Shown here: piece by piece, positions 25,180 through 33,921 of the stretch
Layout of the letters: each line of letters begins with the position of its first letter
Position numbering within the stretch: position 1 is the first letter of the stretch
NCBI GenBank assembly: GCA_964523375.1
Contig: CAZFYG010000011.1
Span: forward strand, 1 to 43,107
From: CAJQGY01 sp964523375
GTDB lineage: Bacteria; Pseudomonadota; Gammaproteobacteria; Magnimaribacterales; D2472
DNA length: 43,107 nucleotides
Direction: 5' to 3'
Made by a program: the position numbers and the translations under genes
The notes under the pieces: model-generated
Database searches by the model: none
Seen by the model: only the letters and a program-made list of their open reading frames with translations
Told to the model about the DNA's origin: nothing

Positions 25180-26148
25180 TTAAATACTATTTAGTTTTTG
25201 AATGAGGGTTTCATCAATGAGTGGTTTTAGCTCAATGCTTGATAAATTTTCTTCTAATTGCTCTTGTTTAGATGCGCCTAAAATTACAGTTGAAACATTT
25301 TTATTTAGTAAACACCATACAATAGCCAGCTTAGATGGATGTAAATTATATTCATTGGCAATTTGAATGTAATTAGACACCCTTTTCATTCTTTCTTTAC
25401 CTCTATCAGAATCTATCATATGCTTTTTAAGCCATTCATAACCCTTTAATGACGCTCTTGAACCATCAGGTATTCCATCAAGATACTTTCCTGTTAGAGC
25501 GCCAGAGGCTAAAGGCGACCATGTAGTGGAACCCATTCCATGTTTTAAAAATAGATCACTATATTCAGTCTCAAATCTATCTCTATCCAATAGGTTGTAC
25601 TGAGGCTGTTCCATTGTGGGCGGGGTTAAGTTGTTATCTTTTGCAAATTTATGGGCTTCTTCTATCTCATCCGCAGCCCATTCTGATGTGCCCCAATATA
25701 AGACCTTTCCTTGAACAATAAGATTGTGCATAGCCCAAACTGTCTCACCAATTGGTGTGTCTGGGTCTGCTCTATGGCAAAAATAAAGGTCAAGATAGTC
25801 CACCTGAAGTCTTTTTAATGCTTGATGGCAGGCTTCTGTAATATGCTTTCTACTTAAGCCCATTTGCGTCGGTGTTGGGTTTTCATGAGCACCGAAAAAA
25901 ACTTTGGAAGATACACAGTAAGAATCTCTTGGTCTTTGGAGTTTTTTCAAAGCCTCGCCCATAACTATCTCAGACATCCCTCTCTCGTAACCTTCGGCAT
26001 TGTCAAAAAAATTAATTCCTGCATCAAAACATGTCCCAAACATTTTTTCTGCAAGAGATGTATCAACCTGTTTATTAAAAGTAACCCATGATCCAAAAGA
26101 AAGTTCAGATACCTTCAAACCAGAATTTCCTAGCTTTCTATACTCCAT
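25180..26148 (-). CDS. Aldo/keto reductase, potassium-channel beta-subunit-like (AKR6 type)
   Basis: This 322-residue TIM-barrel NADPH oxidoreductase has the catalytic tetrad Asp49, Tyr54, Lys82 and His125 in FFDNAEGYERG, SSKVFF and YFCHRADP. NLIVQGKVLYWGTSEW and STVILGASKQEQLEENL are typical of the Kv-beta-like group, the latter binding NADPH phosphate. Substrate unknown, probably an aldehyde or ketone. It starts three bases after the small membrane protein gene ends and is followed by nagZ, so it belongs to a minus-strand operon. Confidence 0.87.
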   Translation of the reverse strand: MEYRKLGNSGLKVSELSFGSWVTFNKQVDTSLAEKMFGTCFDAGINFFDNAEGYERGMSEIVMGEALKKLQRPRDSYCVSSKVFFGAHENPTPTQMGLSRKHITEACHQALKRLQVDYLDLYFCHRADPDTPIGETVWAMHNLIVQGKVLYWGTSEWAADEIEEAHKFAKDNNLTPPTMEQPQYNLLDRDRFETEYSDLFLKHGMGSTTWSPLASGALTGKYLDGIPDGSRASLKGYEWLKKHMIDSDRGKERMKRVSNYIQIANEYNLHPSKLAIVWCLLNKNVSTVILGASKQEQLEENLSSIELKPLIDETLIQKLNSI

Positions 26149-26150
26149 AA

Positions 26151-26528
26151 TTATTTAACCTCTCTAGACGAATAAATTGCATAGAAAAGAATCCCACTAA
26201 ATAAGATCTCACTTCCAATCATGTCTGCAGCAAAAGGGGCATCATGAAGATAAGTTGAGAGTGTTCTAAATAATGCTGTTAGAAGCATTATTAAAATGGG
26301 TGGGTAAAACCAGTGTGTATTGTTTGTATAAATTCCATAAAAAATCATTAGAGCTGACGAGACAAAGTAACTACCAAGGTCTCCGATTTGAGAGCTAAGG
26401 CCAAGACCTGATGATAAAACCATCCCAAAATTTTCTGCCATAATTCCAGGCTGCAGAACCCAGAAAACACCAATAATTAAAAAAACTACAGCTGGTATTG
26501 ATGATAAAAATTTAGTTATTAAAGACAT
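26151..26528 (-). CDS. Small integral membrane protein
   Basis: This 125-residue protein has about four predicted membrane segments (roughly 10-28, 45-63, 72-93 and 103-121). Its pattern recalls DUF4345-like proteins, but I cannot confirm the family. A good ribosome site (AAGGGGG) precedes the ATG. It is first in the operon with the aldo/keto reductase, nagZ and the cupin gene. No catalytic motif is visible. Confidence 0.65.
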   Translation of the reverse strand: MSLITKFLSSIPAVVFLIIGVFWVLQPGIMAENFGMVLSSGLGLSSQIGDLGSYFVSSALMIFYGIYTNNTHWFYPPILIMLLTALFRTLSTYLHDAPFAADMIGSEILFSGILFYAIYSSREVK

Positions 26529-26614
26529 AAATCATTCCCCCTTATTAATTGATATTCAAATATATCATTAGGCAAAAAAATTTGATACTCAGCAAATAAT
26601 GTTAAATAAATGCT

Positions 26615-27214
26615 TTAAGTGGATTGGTTGTTTCTGAAGTAGATAGCAGCCTTATAAAGTATTGGAGTCATTAATAACCAAGGTAATTGAGTTTGAAAAT
26701 TAATACCTCTTCCGTTTAACTCAAAAATAACTGGGTTGAACCAAGGCCCGGTTGGAGCTAATGGCGCCCATGATAAAGTTTTGCCTACAGAAAGCTGATC
26801 AAAGTATAAAAAAACTTCTACGAATAAGTTTTGAGTAATACACCATACTAATAAGACAGAAAAGAAAGACCATGACCATTTTGATAAATCAATTCCAGAT
26901 AATTTTGAAGACAATAATAGACCACCAATACTTATTGTTCCTGCATCAGCCATCGAGTTTAATATCCAGTTTAAATGCATCGGAATAAATGTATTTAAAG
27001 CATCGGACCTTCTGACATCAACTGAGTCTCCAAAAGCAAGACCGTATGAAAACCATATCTCCCAACCAACTGCACAAGCAATAAATGAAAATAAATAAAT
27101 CTTTACCCAGTAAGACTCTAGGTTATTCTTTTTATATTGATATATAAAAATTAGTATCGGTATGAATGCGCTCAAATAAACTATAGAAATAACTCTTAAC
27201 TCGATCAGAGACAT
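26615..27214 (-). CDS. Integral membrane protein of unknown function
   Basis: This 199-residue protein has five or so hydrophobic segments (about 4-24, 40-58, 90-104, 116-136 and 176-192). I do not recognise a family. Between the last two segments a loop rich in Pro, Trp and Gly (APLAPTGPWFNPVIFE) probably lies on one side of the membrane. It starts 21 bases after the phosphoribosyltransferase gene, so the two are likely co-transcribed. An 86-base spacer separates it from the next minus-strand gene; nothing notable is visible there. Confidence 0.6.
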   Translation of the reverse strand: MSLIELRVISIVYLSAFIPILIFIYQYKKNNLESYWVKIYLFSFIACAVGWEIWFSYGLAFGDSVDVRRSDALNTFIPMHLNWILNSMADAGTISIGGLLLSSKLSGIDLSKWSWSFFSVLLVWCITQNLFVEVFLYFDQLSVGKTLSWAPLAPTGPWFNPVIFELNGRGINFQTQLPWLLMTPILYKAAIYFRNNQST

Positions 27215-27235
27215 TACTTTAAAGATTTCACTGCA

Positions 27236-27811
27236 CTAATCATTACTTTTTATCAATCCAGATATTTTATCAATAAGGCCGCTTAACTCAGGTTTGTTTT
27301 CTTGTATTTCTTCAACTGTTAAACCATGAAGCTCATGAGGGAAAACTAACCAGCTGTCAGTTTCATGGATATAAAAGTCTGGCTTTCTTTCAGTTTTATT
27401 TTTAGAAGGTTTAAAGTAAGGCGTTGCAATTTTTATCTCTGGTGTATTTTTCTTACATGCTCTCTTTATATCTTTAATGATTTGGTGGATAGATAGTCCA
27501 GTATCAAAAACATCATCAACAATTAGAAGAGAGTTTTCTGATTCTACTTTTTTAATAACGTAGCTTAGTCCATGAACTTGAACTGTCTTTTCTCTTTGAG
27601 CAATACCAGAGTATGAAGATGTTCTGATTGCAATATGATCAGAGTCAATTCCTAGTACATCTAAAAACTCCTGCACAGCAATTCCAATGGGAGCACCACC
27701 CCTCCAGACCCCAACAATATAGTCTGGCCTATAACCACTTTCATAAACCTGCCAGGCTAGTTCAAAAGAGTCTTTAAGCAGCTCGTCGGCTTGAATAAAT
27801 GTTTTTTTCAT
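27236..27811 (-). CDS. Purine-type phosphoribosyltransferase (hypoxanthine/xanthine PRTase-like)
   Basis: This 191-residue type I phosphoribosyltransferase has the PRPP-binding loop LLIVDDVFDTGLSI (about 95-108). VGVWRGGAPIGIAV, near the N terminus, contributes the pyrophosphate loop. The C-terminal hood has PDFYIHETDSWLVFPHEL, where aromatic residues usually stack on the base. The type resembles archaeal and Gpt-like hypoxanthine/xanthine enzymes rather than pyrimidine ones. It would salvage a purine base to its nucleotide. Its position near the TonB receptor and the AzgA-type permease supports purine scavenging, though base specificity is not proven. No good ribosome site is seen before its ATG, which lies 17 bases after a strong hairpin. 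Confidence 0.8.
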   Translation of the reverse strand: MKKTFIQADELLKDSFELAWQVYESGYRPDYIVGVWRGGAPIGIAVQEFLDVLGIDSDHIAIRTSSYSGIAQREKTVQVHGLSYVIKKVESENSLLIVDDVFDTGLSIHQIIKDIKRACKKNTPEIKIATPYFKPSKNKTERKPDFYIHETDSWLVFPHELHGLTVEEIQENKPELSGLIDKISGLIKSND

Positions 27812-27828
27812 CGAATTAATAAAAGATA

Positions 27829-27861
27829 GGAGACTATGCCAATGATATTAACATAGTCTCC
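27829..27861 (-). terminator. Hairpin terminator after the TonB receptor gene
   Basis: GGAGACTATG and CATAGTCTCC form a perfect 10-base stem with a 13-base loop, 26 bases beyond the receptor stop. On the minus strand it is followed by the T-rich TATCTTTTATT. It should end the receptor transcript. It lies only 17 bases before the phosphoribosyltransferase ATG, so it could alternatively act as an attenuator. Confidence 0.7.
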
Positions 27862-27887
27862 AACTAAGAAAAATTAGTCTTAATACC

Positions 27888-30227
27888 CTAGAACTCTCTT
27901 CTAAGTCTTACCATGAATTGACGAGGTGGAATATATTCTAGACCTGTTGCAGCAACCCCAAATACATCTGTCATACTGGAGTTAACTCCACCCTCATCGG
28001 CAATATTAAGTAGCATGAAGTCAATGCCAGTATTTTTGCCTACAAAATCAATGCTGGTTGTAAGATTAAATAAGTTATATGCCTTTATAGAATCTACTGC
28101 TGGATTGTTTGAAACTCGTTGCTCAAACTCCCCTCTTCTTACGTATTGAAAAGAAGTAGTAAGTTCATTGCCTGATTCTAATTCAGTTTCATAAGTTAAA
28201 TTGATGTCCGCTGTAAATTCAGGGCTCTTTGCTAATTTATTACCCTTAACATCTTCTCTAAGACCATATCTTAAGTCTTCTTGACCAAAGAAATATTGAT
28301 AAGCATCAACATTATCTAGAACCTCATAACTTGATGTTACCTCTGAATCTAAAAATGCTAAATTCATGTCCATTGTAAGAGAGTCTGAAAATAGAGCTGT
28401 TAGTTCGATCTCGAGACCAGACATTTCAGATTGAGGAATGTTAGCAACACCACCTCTGTAAGGATCTGGATCTGTTGCTTGAAACTGTAAGTTTTCGTAA
28501 TCATATGTAAATAAGGCTATGTTAGCTCTAGCTCTTCCTTCTAAAAGATCTGTTTTAAGTCCAACTTCAATAGCTTTAATGCTTTCACTTTCATAAGTTG
28601 GGAAAACCATAGCTGGAGCCACTGGTCTTTCTGCAACAACGTCCTCTGCTTCTGTAAAACCAAATGTTAGATTACTCCCACCAGGCTTAAAGCCTCTAGA
28701 AAAAGAAATATATGCCATAGCGTCATTAGAGATATCAAATTCTCCAACAACCTTTCCAGTCATTTTGTCTGAAGAGCCTTTAGCTTGAAAAGCTTCTACA
28801 TTAAAAAAGTTTGTTACATCAGTTTCAAAAGTATCTTCTGAATATCTTAAACCCGATACAAGCCTTAGGTCTTCACTAAAACTATATGTAGTTTGTGCAT
28901 ATATTGAATACGATTCTCTGCTTGGAAAAGCATCTGTAACAAAGTCCCATTCTGCATCAAATACAGCAAACCTTCCTGGAATCCCGTAGTCATGATCATA
29001 ACAAGAACCTGAGATCGCCAGTGGACTTGAGCACTCGTAGGTAATTTGTCCATCGTTATTATTATCTCTGTATCCTCTTATATGATTTTCTATATCATGC
29101 TGCATATAGAATGCACCAACTGTCCAATCAAGCGCTCCAAAAATTGGTTCATTTGAGACTAAATTTACCTCAAATGTTTTCGTTTCAACAATTGATGTTT
29201 CTGGAGTAAATTCGGCTCTTTGGTATGTTGCGCCATCACCTAGACCTGGAATTACTCTAACTAAATCTCCAAAATTATGCCTATCATTGTCTCTTGTTAC
29301 AGAAATATCATCGTCTTGAATGCTTGCCATAACCTTTAGGTTTGCAAAACCTAGGTCGCTCTCATAAATAGCTCCTAAAACTAGAGATGTTAGTTCATGA
29401 TTAGATATTGTATCTTGTGACAATTTTCTAGCATTACCGGATGTATCGTCAATACCTCTTATTGCAGAGCCGTTTCTATCTACTTCAAAATATTGACCAA
29501 AAACTCTGAGTGAAGCTATATCTGTTAATTCTAAAAACCAATCACTTCTGATGCTAAGGTTGTTTGCGTCATCAAGATCCTGCCCTGTAATTAAGTTCTC
29601 AGTAAAGCCATCTCTTTTTGTAGCTGAGAAAGAAAAACGTGTTGCTAATTTATTGCTTAAGGGAATATTGCTAGCTGATCTAAATTTTGTAAGTCCGTAA
29701 TCGCCAATTGTAATATCTGATTTGTTTGCATAACCTTCAGTGGATGGTTTCTTACTAATTACATTTATTGCACCACCTGTGGAATTTTGGCCAAAAAGAG
29801 TTCCCTGCGGTCCTCTTAAAACTTCAATTCGTTCCACATCAATAAAATCAGTTTGTAATGAGAAAGGAGAGGCTATAAATATCCCATCCATATGAAAAGC
29901 AACTGAAGGTGCTGCAATTGCATTTTGATTTGTTTCATTTCCAACCCCTCGGATAGAAATGACAGTCTTGTATCCTTCGTTCTTTGCAACAGTAACGCCA
30001 GGCACGATTGCACTTATATCTACAAAAGAGTTAATGTTTTTTGAATCAAGATCGTCTTCGGAAATAGCTGTAACAGATTGAGATATATCCTGAACGCTTT
30101 CGCTTCTTTTTTCTGCAGTAACAATCACATCCTCAATAACTGCAGCTTGCACTAATGTGGCAAGGCAGAATGTTATTGAAAAGATTGATGAGATAAAGAA
30201 TTTTTCGATGTAAAGAGATGTTTTCAT
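27888..30227 (-). CDS. TonB-dependent outer membrane receptor
   Basis: Starting at the ATG at 30227 gives 779 residues with a clear signal peptide (MKTSLYIEKFFISSIFSITF, ending near VQA). A GGGGA ribosome site lies six bases before this ATG. The open frame continues 24 residues further, but that part is not signal-like. The mature end begins EDVIVTAEKR, a TonB-box-like segment. The plug domain includes ISIRGVGN, VERIEVLRGPQGTLFGQNS and TGGAINVISKKP. A 22-strand barrel ends with RQFMVRLRREF, the outer-membrane insertion signal with terminal Phe. It would take up a scarce nutrient using TonB energy. The ligand cannot be read from sequence; adjacent purine genes suggest nucleobases or nucleosides (inference only). 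Confidence 0.92.
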   Translation of the reverse strand: MKTSLYIEKFFISSIFSITFCLATLVQAAVIEDVIVTAEKRSESVQDISQSVTAISEDDLDSKNINSFVDISAIVPGVTVAKNEGYKTVISIRGVGNETNQNAIAAPSVAFHMDGIFIASPFSLQTDFIDVERIEVLRGPQGTLFGQNSTGGAINVISKKPSTEGYANKSDITIGDYGLTKFRSASNIPLSNKLATRFSFSATKRDGFTENLITGQDLDDANNLSIRSDWFLELTDIASLRVFGQYFEVDRNGSAIRGIDDTSGNARKLSQDTISNHELTSLVLGAIYESDLGFANLKVMASIQDDDISVTRDNDRHNFGDLVRVIPGLGDGATYQRAEFTPETSIVETKTFEVNLVSNEPIFGALDWTVGAFYMQHDIENHIRGYRDNNNDGQITYECSSPLAISGSCYDHDYGIPGRFAVFDAEWDFVTDAFPSRESYSIYAQTTYSFSEDLRLVSGLRYSEDTFETDVTNFFNVEAFQAKGSSDKMTGKVVGEFDISNDAMAYISFSRGFKPGGSNLTFGFTEAEDVVAERPVAPAMVFPTYESESIKAIEVGLKTDLLEGRARANIALFTYDYENLQFQATDPDPYRGGVANIPQSEMSGLEIELTALFSDSLTMDMNLAFLDSEVTSSYEVLDNVDAYQYFFGQEDLRYGLREDVKGNKLAKSPEFTADINLTYETELESGNELTTSFQYVRRGEFEQRVSNNPAVDSIKAYNLFNLTTSIDFVGKNTGIDFMLLNIADEGGVNSSMTDVFGVAATGLEYIPPRQFMVRLRREF

Positions 30228-30386
30228 TGGTTTCCCCATAATAAAGTTGTAATTAAAAATTCGAAGCGGTGATTTTATCACAGCTTTACTAATTAACATG
30301 CAATCTATATGCCAAAAAAGGATAAACTCTTTGTTTTAAATAGCTAATTGGTTTAAATTGTAGATTAATTAATTCTCTGCGCATCC
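30228..30386. promoter_or_regulatory. Divergent promoter region between TonB receptor and purine permease
   Basis: This 159-base AT-rich gap must hold the promoters of both genes. I looked for a purine riboswitch core and for clear palindromes and saw neither. Nothing beyond AT-rich tracts can be claimed. Confidence 0.35.
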
Positions 30387-31688
30387 ATGAAACTTATTTT
30401 AGAAAGAATTTTTGATCTCGAATCCAATAATACAAATATCAAACAAGAGTTTTTAGCTGGTTTTACAACGTTTATAACTATGGCATATATTATTTTTGTT
30501 AACCCGCAGATGATGTCAGCAAGTGGCATGGATCATGGGGCTAGTTTTGTGGGCACATGTATAGCTGCTGCATTAGCATGTTTTGTTATGGGTTTTTACT
30601 CTAACTGGCCAGTAGCACTTGCACCAGGAATGGGCCTTAACGCATTTTTTACGTACACCGTTGTTGGGGAAATGGGTTATTCATGGGAAGTTGCCCTTGG
30701 AGCAGTTTTTTTAGCGGGTATTTTATTTGTAATAATGAGTGTGACGCCACTTAGAAGGTGGATGTTAGATAGCATCCCCTTGAACCTTAGAATTGCAATG
30801 GGTTCTGGAGTTGGTCTTTTTATAGGGTTTATAGGACTAAAAAGTGGTGGGATTATTGTTGCTAATGAAGCAACTTTTGTGAGTTTAGGTAATTTTTTGC
30901 AAATTGAAACTTTTTTATCTGCATTTGGGTTTTTGCTCATATCTGTCTTGGCAACAAGAAGAGTTTCTGGAGCAATTATTATCGGTGTTCTTGTTGTGAC
31001 AGTGCTAGGTCTTTTATTAAATATTGTTCAATTTCAAGGGTTAATTTCATATCCGCCAAGCATTGCCCCGATTTTCTTAAAATTGGATATTTTGGGCGCT
31101 CTAGATTTAGCAATGATAAGTGTAATAATTTCATTTTTATTTGTTAACCTTTTTGATACCGCCGGTACTCTTCTTGGGGTTGCGCATAGAGCTAAACTGG
31201 TTGATGAATCAGGGAATATTAGTAACTTTGATAAGGCATTGAAAGCGGACAGTAGCTCAAGCGTTGCTGGCTCATTTTTTGGTTGTGCTCCAGTAACAAG
31301 TTATGTTGAGAGTTCAGCTGGGGTTGAGGCAGGTGGAAGGACAGGCTTAACTGCAGTTGTTGTTGGTTTTTTATTTTTAATTGCCATCTTCTTTTCTCCA
31401 TTGGCTGCAATAGTTCCAGCTTATGCCACAGCCGGAGCTTTGATCTATGTAGCAATCTTGATGTTAAGCGGTATGGAAAAATTAGACTGGTCAGATACAA
31501 CAGAGTTATTGCCAGCATTAATAATGATAATAATGATTCCGCTTACTTTCTCTATTGCTAATGGAATTGCCTTAGGTTTCATTTCTTATGTAGTAATGAA
31601 GTTATTTGTTGGAGATATGAAAAATATATCTTCAGGTGCTTGGTTTTTAGCTATTATCTTTATGGCTAAATTTGTATTTCTACCCTAA
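30387..31688 (+). CDS. Purine permease, AzgA-type (NCS2 family)
   Basis: This 433-residue protein has about 12-14 hydrophobic segments. The opening FLAGFTTFITMAYIIFVNPQ and ALAPGMGLNAFFTY are hallmarks of AzgA, PurP and GhxP adenine or guanine/hypoxanthine proton symporters. FVNLFDTAGTLLGVAHRA, GCAPVTSYVESSAG and GGRTGLTAVVVG complete the substrate-binding helices. It would bring a purine base across the inner membrane. It is divergent from the TonB receptor and about 2.6 kb from a purine-type phosphoribosyltransferase. No Shine-Dalgarno is visible before the ATG, so the start could be leaderless. Confidence 0.9.
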   Translation: MKLILERIFDLESNNTNIKQEFLAGFTTFITMAYIIFVNPQMMSASGMDHGASFVGTCIAAALACFVMGFYSNWPVALAPGMGLNAFFTYTVVGEMGYSWEVALGAVFLAGILFVIMSVTPLRRWMLDSIPLNLRIAMGSGVGLFIGFIGLKSGGIIVANEATFVSLGNFLQIETFLSAFGFLLISVLATRRVSGAIIIGVLVVTVLGLLLNIVQFQGLISYPPSIAPIFLKLDILGALDLAMISVIISFLFVNLFDTAGTLLGVAHRAKLVDESGNISNFDKALKADSSSSVAGSFFGCAPVTSYVESSAGVEAGGRTGLTAVVVGFLFLIAIFFSPLAAIVPAYATAGALIYVAILMLSGMEKLDWSDTTELLPALIMIIMIPLTFSIANGIALGFISYVVMKLFVGDMKNISSGAWFLAIIFMAKFVFLP

Positions 31689-31712
31689 GAAAATATTCTT
31701 AATACATTTATT

Positions 31713-32465
31713 TTATAAGATACTATTTTGATAAGCTTTCCATGCGACCTGTTGTAGAAATACTCTGTCTTTATCAGACACTCTGTCTAAATAATTATAC
31801 TTAAGTCCTTCTGGTGATGTTTCTGTAATAGCAGCGAAAACAGTAGCTGCTCCAAGATAAGTTCCAAGCATTCCTGGATGTGTTCCATCGGGATGATGAA
31901 GTTCAATATTAGGGTTTTCCATGTATGCTATTTCATAGGCTTCCCCTACAGGAATAACTAGTGAGTTGCTTGAATCTGCTGCCTCATAATACGTTTTAGC
32001 TATTCTCTCTATTAAATTTTCCTTATACCTTCTATCAGCTTTGGTATAAGCATGAGTCATATAAAGTGCGGTTTTAATACCTTGAGCTTGGGCCTTGTCA
32101 CTATAAGATTTAGCAGTATTTGAAAATATTTTTCTTGATTTTGAGGTCATTACCTCCCCGCTACCACCTTGCATTATTAAAAGATCAATTTGCTCAGTTA
32201 ATTGAAGATTTTTAGGATTTAAAAGGTGGTCTATATTGTGGTTGTGAAGCCTTGAGCCTCCGATAGTAGCTGACTTTGTTATAATCTCGCTATCACCATA
32301 GTGCTCAATAAGCATCCTTTTTACATGGTTATGAATGCTATCGTTGTAGTAAAGATAGCTATTACCAATAAATAAAATCTTTTTAGGATAGTTGTCAGCT
32401 ATTAATGCTGATGAAAAAACTACAACAGATAAAAAAAATATTAATTTTAGTTTTTGTAATGGCAT
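31713..32465 (-). CDS. Exported SGNH-type hydrolase
   Basis: This 250-residue protein begins with a signal peptide (about 1-23, ending SSALIADNY). ILFIGNSYLYYND carries the block I Ser in a GNSY context. HHPDGTHPGMLGTYLGA near residue 190-206 carries the block V Asp-x-x-His dyad. A GGS turn at about 69 may form part of the oxyanion hole. Such enzymes are periplasmic esterases or deacetylases. It overlaps the upstream MFS transporter gene by one base (TAATG), so the two are coupled, suggesting that the hydrolase product is imported. The substrate is unknown. Confidence 0.75.
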   Translation of the reverse strand: MPLQKLKLIFFLSVVVFSSALIADNYPKKILFIGNSYLYYNDSIHNHVKRMLIEHYGDSEIITKSATIGGSRLHNHNIDHLLNPKNLQLTEQIDLLIMQGGSGEVMTSKSRKIFSNTAKSYSDKAQAQGIKTALYMTHAYTKADRRYKENLIERIAKTYYEAADSSNSLVIPVGEAYEIAYMENPNIELHHPDGTHPGMLGTYLGAATVFAAITETSPEGLKYNYLDRVSDKDRVFLQQVAWKAYQNSIL

Positions 32466-33781
32466 TATGAGGACTCTAGTTTGATATTTCTCTCCTCTGC
32501 TGCTTTCCAGTCTCTAGGAAGAATTCTTGAGACTACTAAAAAGCTTATTAAAGCCGGTATGAAAACAAGATGGGTAACTGTCATAGCCATTCGCATTGCT
32601 TCTAATTCACTATAATCAGCTTTAAATACATCTATCAACCAGCCTGCAAAAGTTGGGCCACCACCAAGAGCAACCATATTTAAGATAAAGAAAAATAATG
32701 CTGTTGACATGGCTCTCATATTTATTGGAGCAAGTGTCTGGGCAATAGCAAAACTTGGCCCGAGGTATATTCCAATAAATAGTAAATAGATTGTAGAGAG
32801 TATTAAATTTGCTTCAACTGACTGAACCCAGTAGCTCCATATTCCCAAAGGCAAGCATACAGTCATGGCTATAGCTGGAAGCCACCCATATGCTCTAATA
32901 GTTTTTGCGCCCCATTTATCGGCAAGCTTGGCACCAAAAAAAGCACCACCTGCATAGGTTGTTCCGTTCATTATTCCTAACAAAATTACCATTGTTTTAA
33001 AGTCAAAAGATGGGTCTAGAGCAATAAGAAATTTAGTTTGAAAGGCTGAAGAGGCATATGAAACGAACGAGCCAAAGGCTATACCAAAACACATAGCCCA
33101 CCAAGCAGGTATTTTTAATAACGACTTAAGAGATTCAATAAAAGGAAGTTTTTTTATTTGGGTTCCGCCATCCAGTTCTTGTGCCCCCCTTACTGGCTCC
33201 TTTAAAGTTAACTTAACAATACCAGCCAGAACTATTCCAGTAATACCTAGAAAAATAAATATTCTTCTCCATTCAACATCACCCCCAGAACCCATCAATG
33301 ATGCTGTCGCAAAATAAGCGGCCATAATTCCAAATGGAATACCCATAGAGTAAAACCCAAGAGCTCCTGCCCTTTCTTCTTTTGGATACATATCTGAAAT
33401 AATTGAATGAGATGGAGGGCTGCCACCAGCTTCACCAATTCCAACACCCATTCTTGCCATTCCTATTTGCCAAAAATTAGATGCCATTCCAGTTAAAGCA
33501 GTAAAACCACTCCATGTAGCAAGCGCTATAGATAAAATATTAACTCGACTATAGCGATCAGCAAGCCATGCAATGGGAATAGCTATTACTGTATAAAAAA
33601 GAGCAAAGGCAAAACCAATAAGTAAACCGAGTTGAGTGTTTGTTAAATCAAGATCTTCCTGAATAAATGGAGCCAATATTCCAACAATCTGCCTATCAAT
33701 AAAGTTAAACCCATAAACAACTGTTAGGAGAACTAAAACAAAACTTCTATACCTTTTGGTGGGGAGTTGATTGGTGTTCAT
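32465..33781 (-). CDS. MFS transporter, spinster-like
   Basis: This 438-residue protein has 12 apparent membrane segments. FNFIDRQIVGILAPFIQEDL near the start is typical of the spinster and anion:cation symporter-like MFS groups. ADRYSRVNIL is the loop 2-3 motif A, and GIGEAGGSPPSHSIISDMYP lies in helices 4-5. Many relatives in marine bacteria transport lipophilic or organic acids, but the substrate is not evident. It is followed, with a 1-base overlap, by the exported SGNH hydrolase. The ATG at 33781 comes after a 140-base gap holding a hairpin. Confidence 0.85.
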   Translation of the reverse strand: MNTNQLPTKRYRSFVLVLLTVVYGFNFIDRQIVGILAPFIQEDLDLTNTQLGLLIGFAFALFYTVIAIPIAWLADRYSRVNILSIALATWSGFTALTGMASNFWQIGMARMGVGIGEAGGSPPSHSIISDMYPKEERAGALGFYSMGIPFGIMAAYFATASLMGSGGDVEWRRIFIFLGITGIVLAGIVKLTLKEPVRGAQELDGGTQIKKLPFIESLKSLLKIPAWWAMCFGIAFGSFVSYASSAFQTKFLIALDPSFDFKTMVILLGIMNGTTYAGGAFFGAKLADKWGAKTIRAYGWLPAIAMTVCLPLGIWSYWVQSVEANLILSTIYLLFIGIYLGPSFAIAQTLAPINMRAMSTALFFFILNMVALGGGPTFAGWLIDVFKADYSELEAMRMAMTVTHLVFIPALISFLVVSRILPRDWKAAEERNIKLESS

Positions 33782-33851
33782 GAAAATCGAATGGGTTATT
33801 ATTTACTCAAAAATTGTAACATTTTTAAGTTTTATATCACCCGATAAGAAT

Positions 33852-33893
33852 TAGGAAGCCGTTTGCTCTATATAAACAATAAACAGCTTCCTA
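33852..33893 (-). terminator. Hairpin between two minus-strand genes
   Basis: TAGGAAGC (33852-33859) pairs with GCTTCCTA (33886-33893). The stem continues with GTTT/AAAC after one mismatch, leaving a loop of about 16 bases. It lies 28 bases beyond the stop of the quinone-oxidoreductase-like gene and probably ends that transcript. The better T run (33896-33901) is on the plus-strand side, so efficiency on the minus strand is uncertain. Confidence 0.5.
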
Positions 33894-33921
33894 GCTTTTT
33901 TAAGTATTAATTATTAAATAC

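Noticed and set aside
30228..30299. Longer start for the TonB receptor
   Set aside because: The first 24 residues are not signal-like and the ATG at 30227 has a GGGGA site and a proper signal peptide after it.
30228..30386. Purine riboswitch ahead of the AzgA-type permease
   Set aside because: I could not find the conserved core or the three-stem arrangement.
33852..33901. Plus-strand terminator with T6 tail
   Set aside because: The T run suits the plus strand, but no plus-strand gene lies upstream; it was kept as a minus-strand terminator of uncertain strength.
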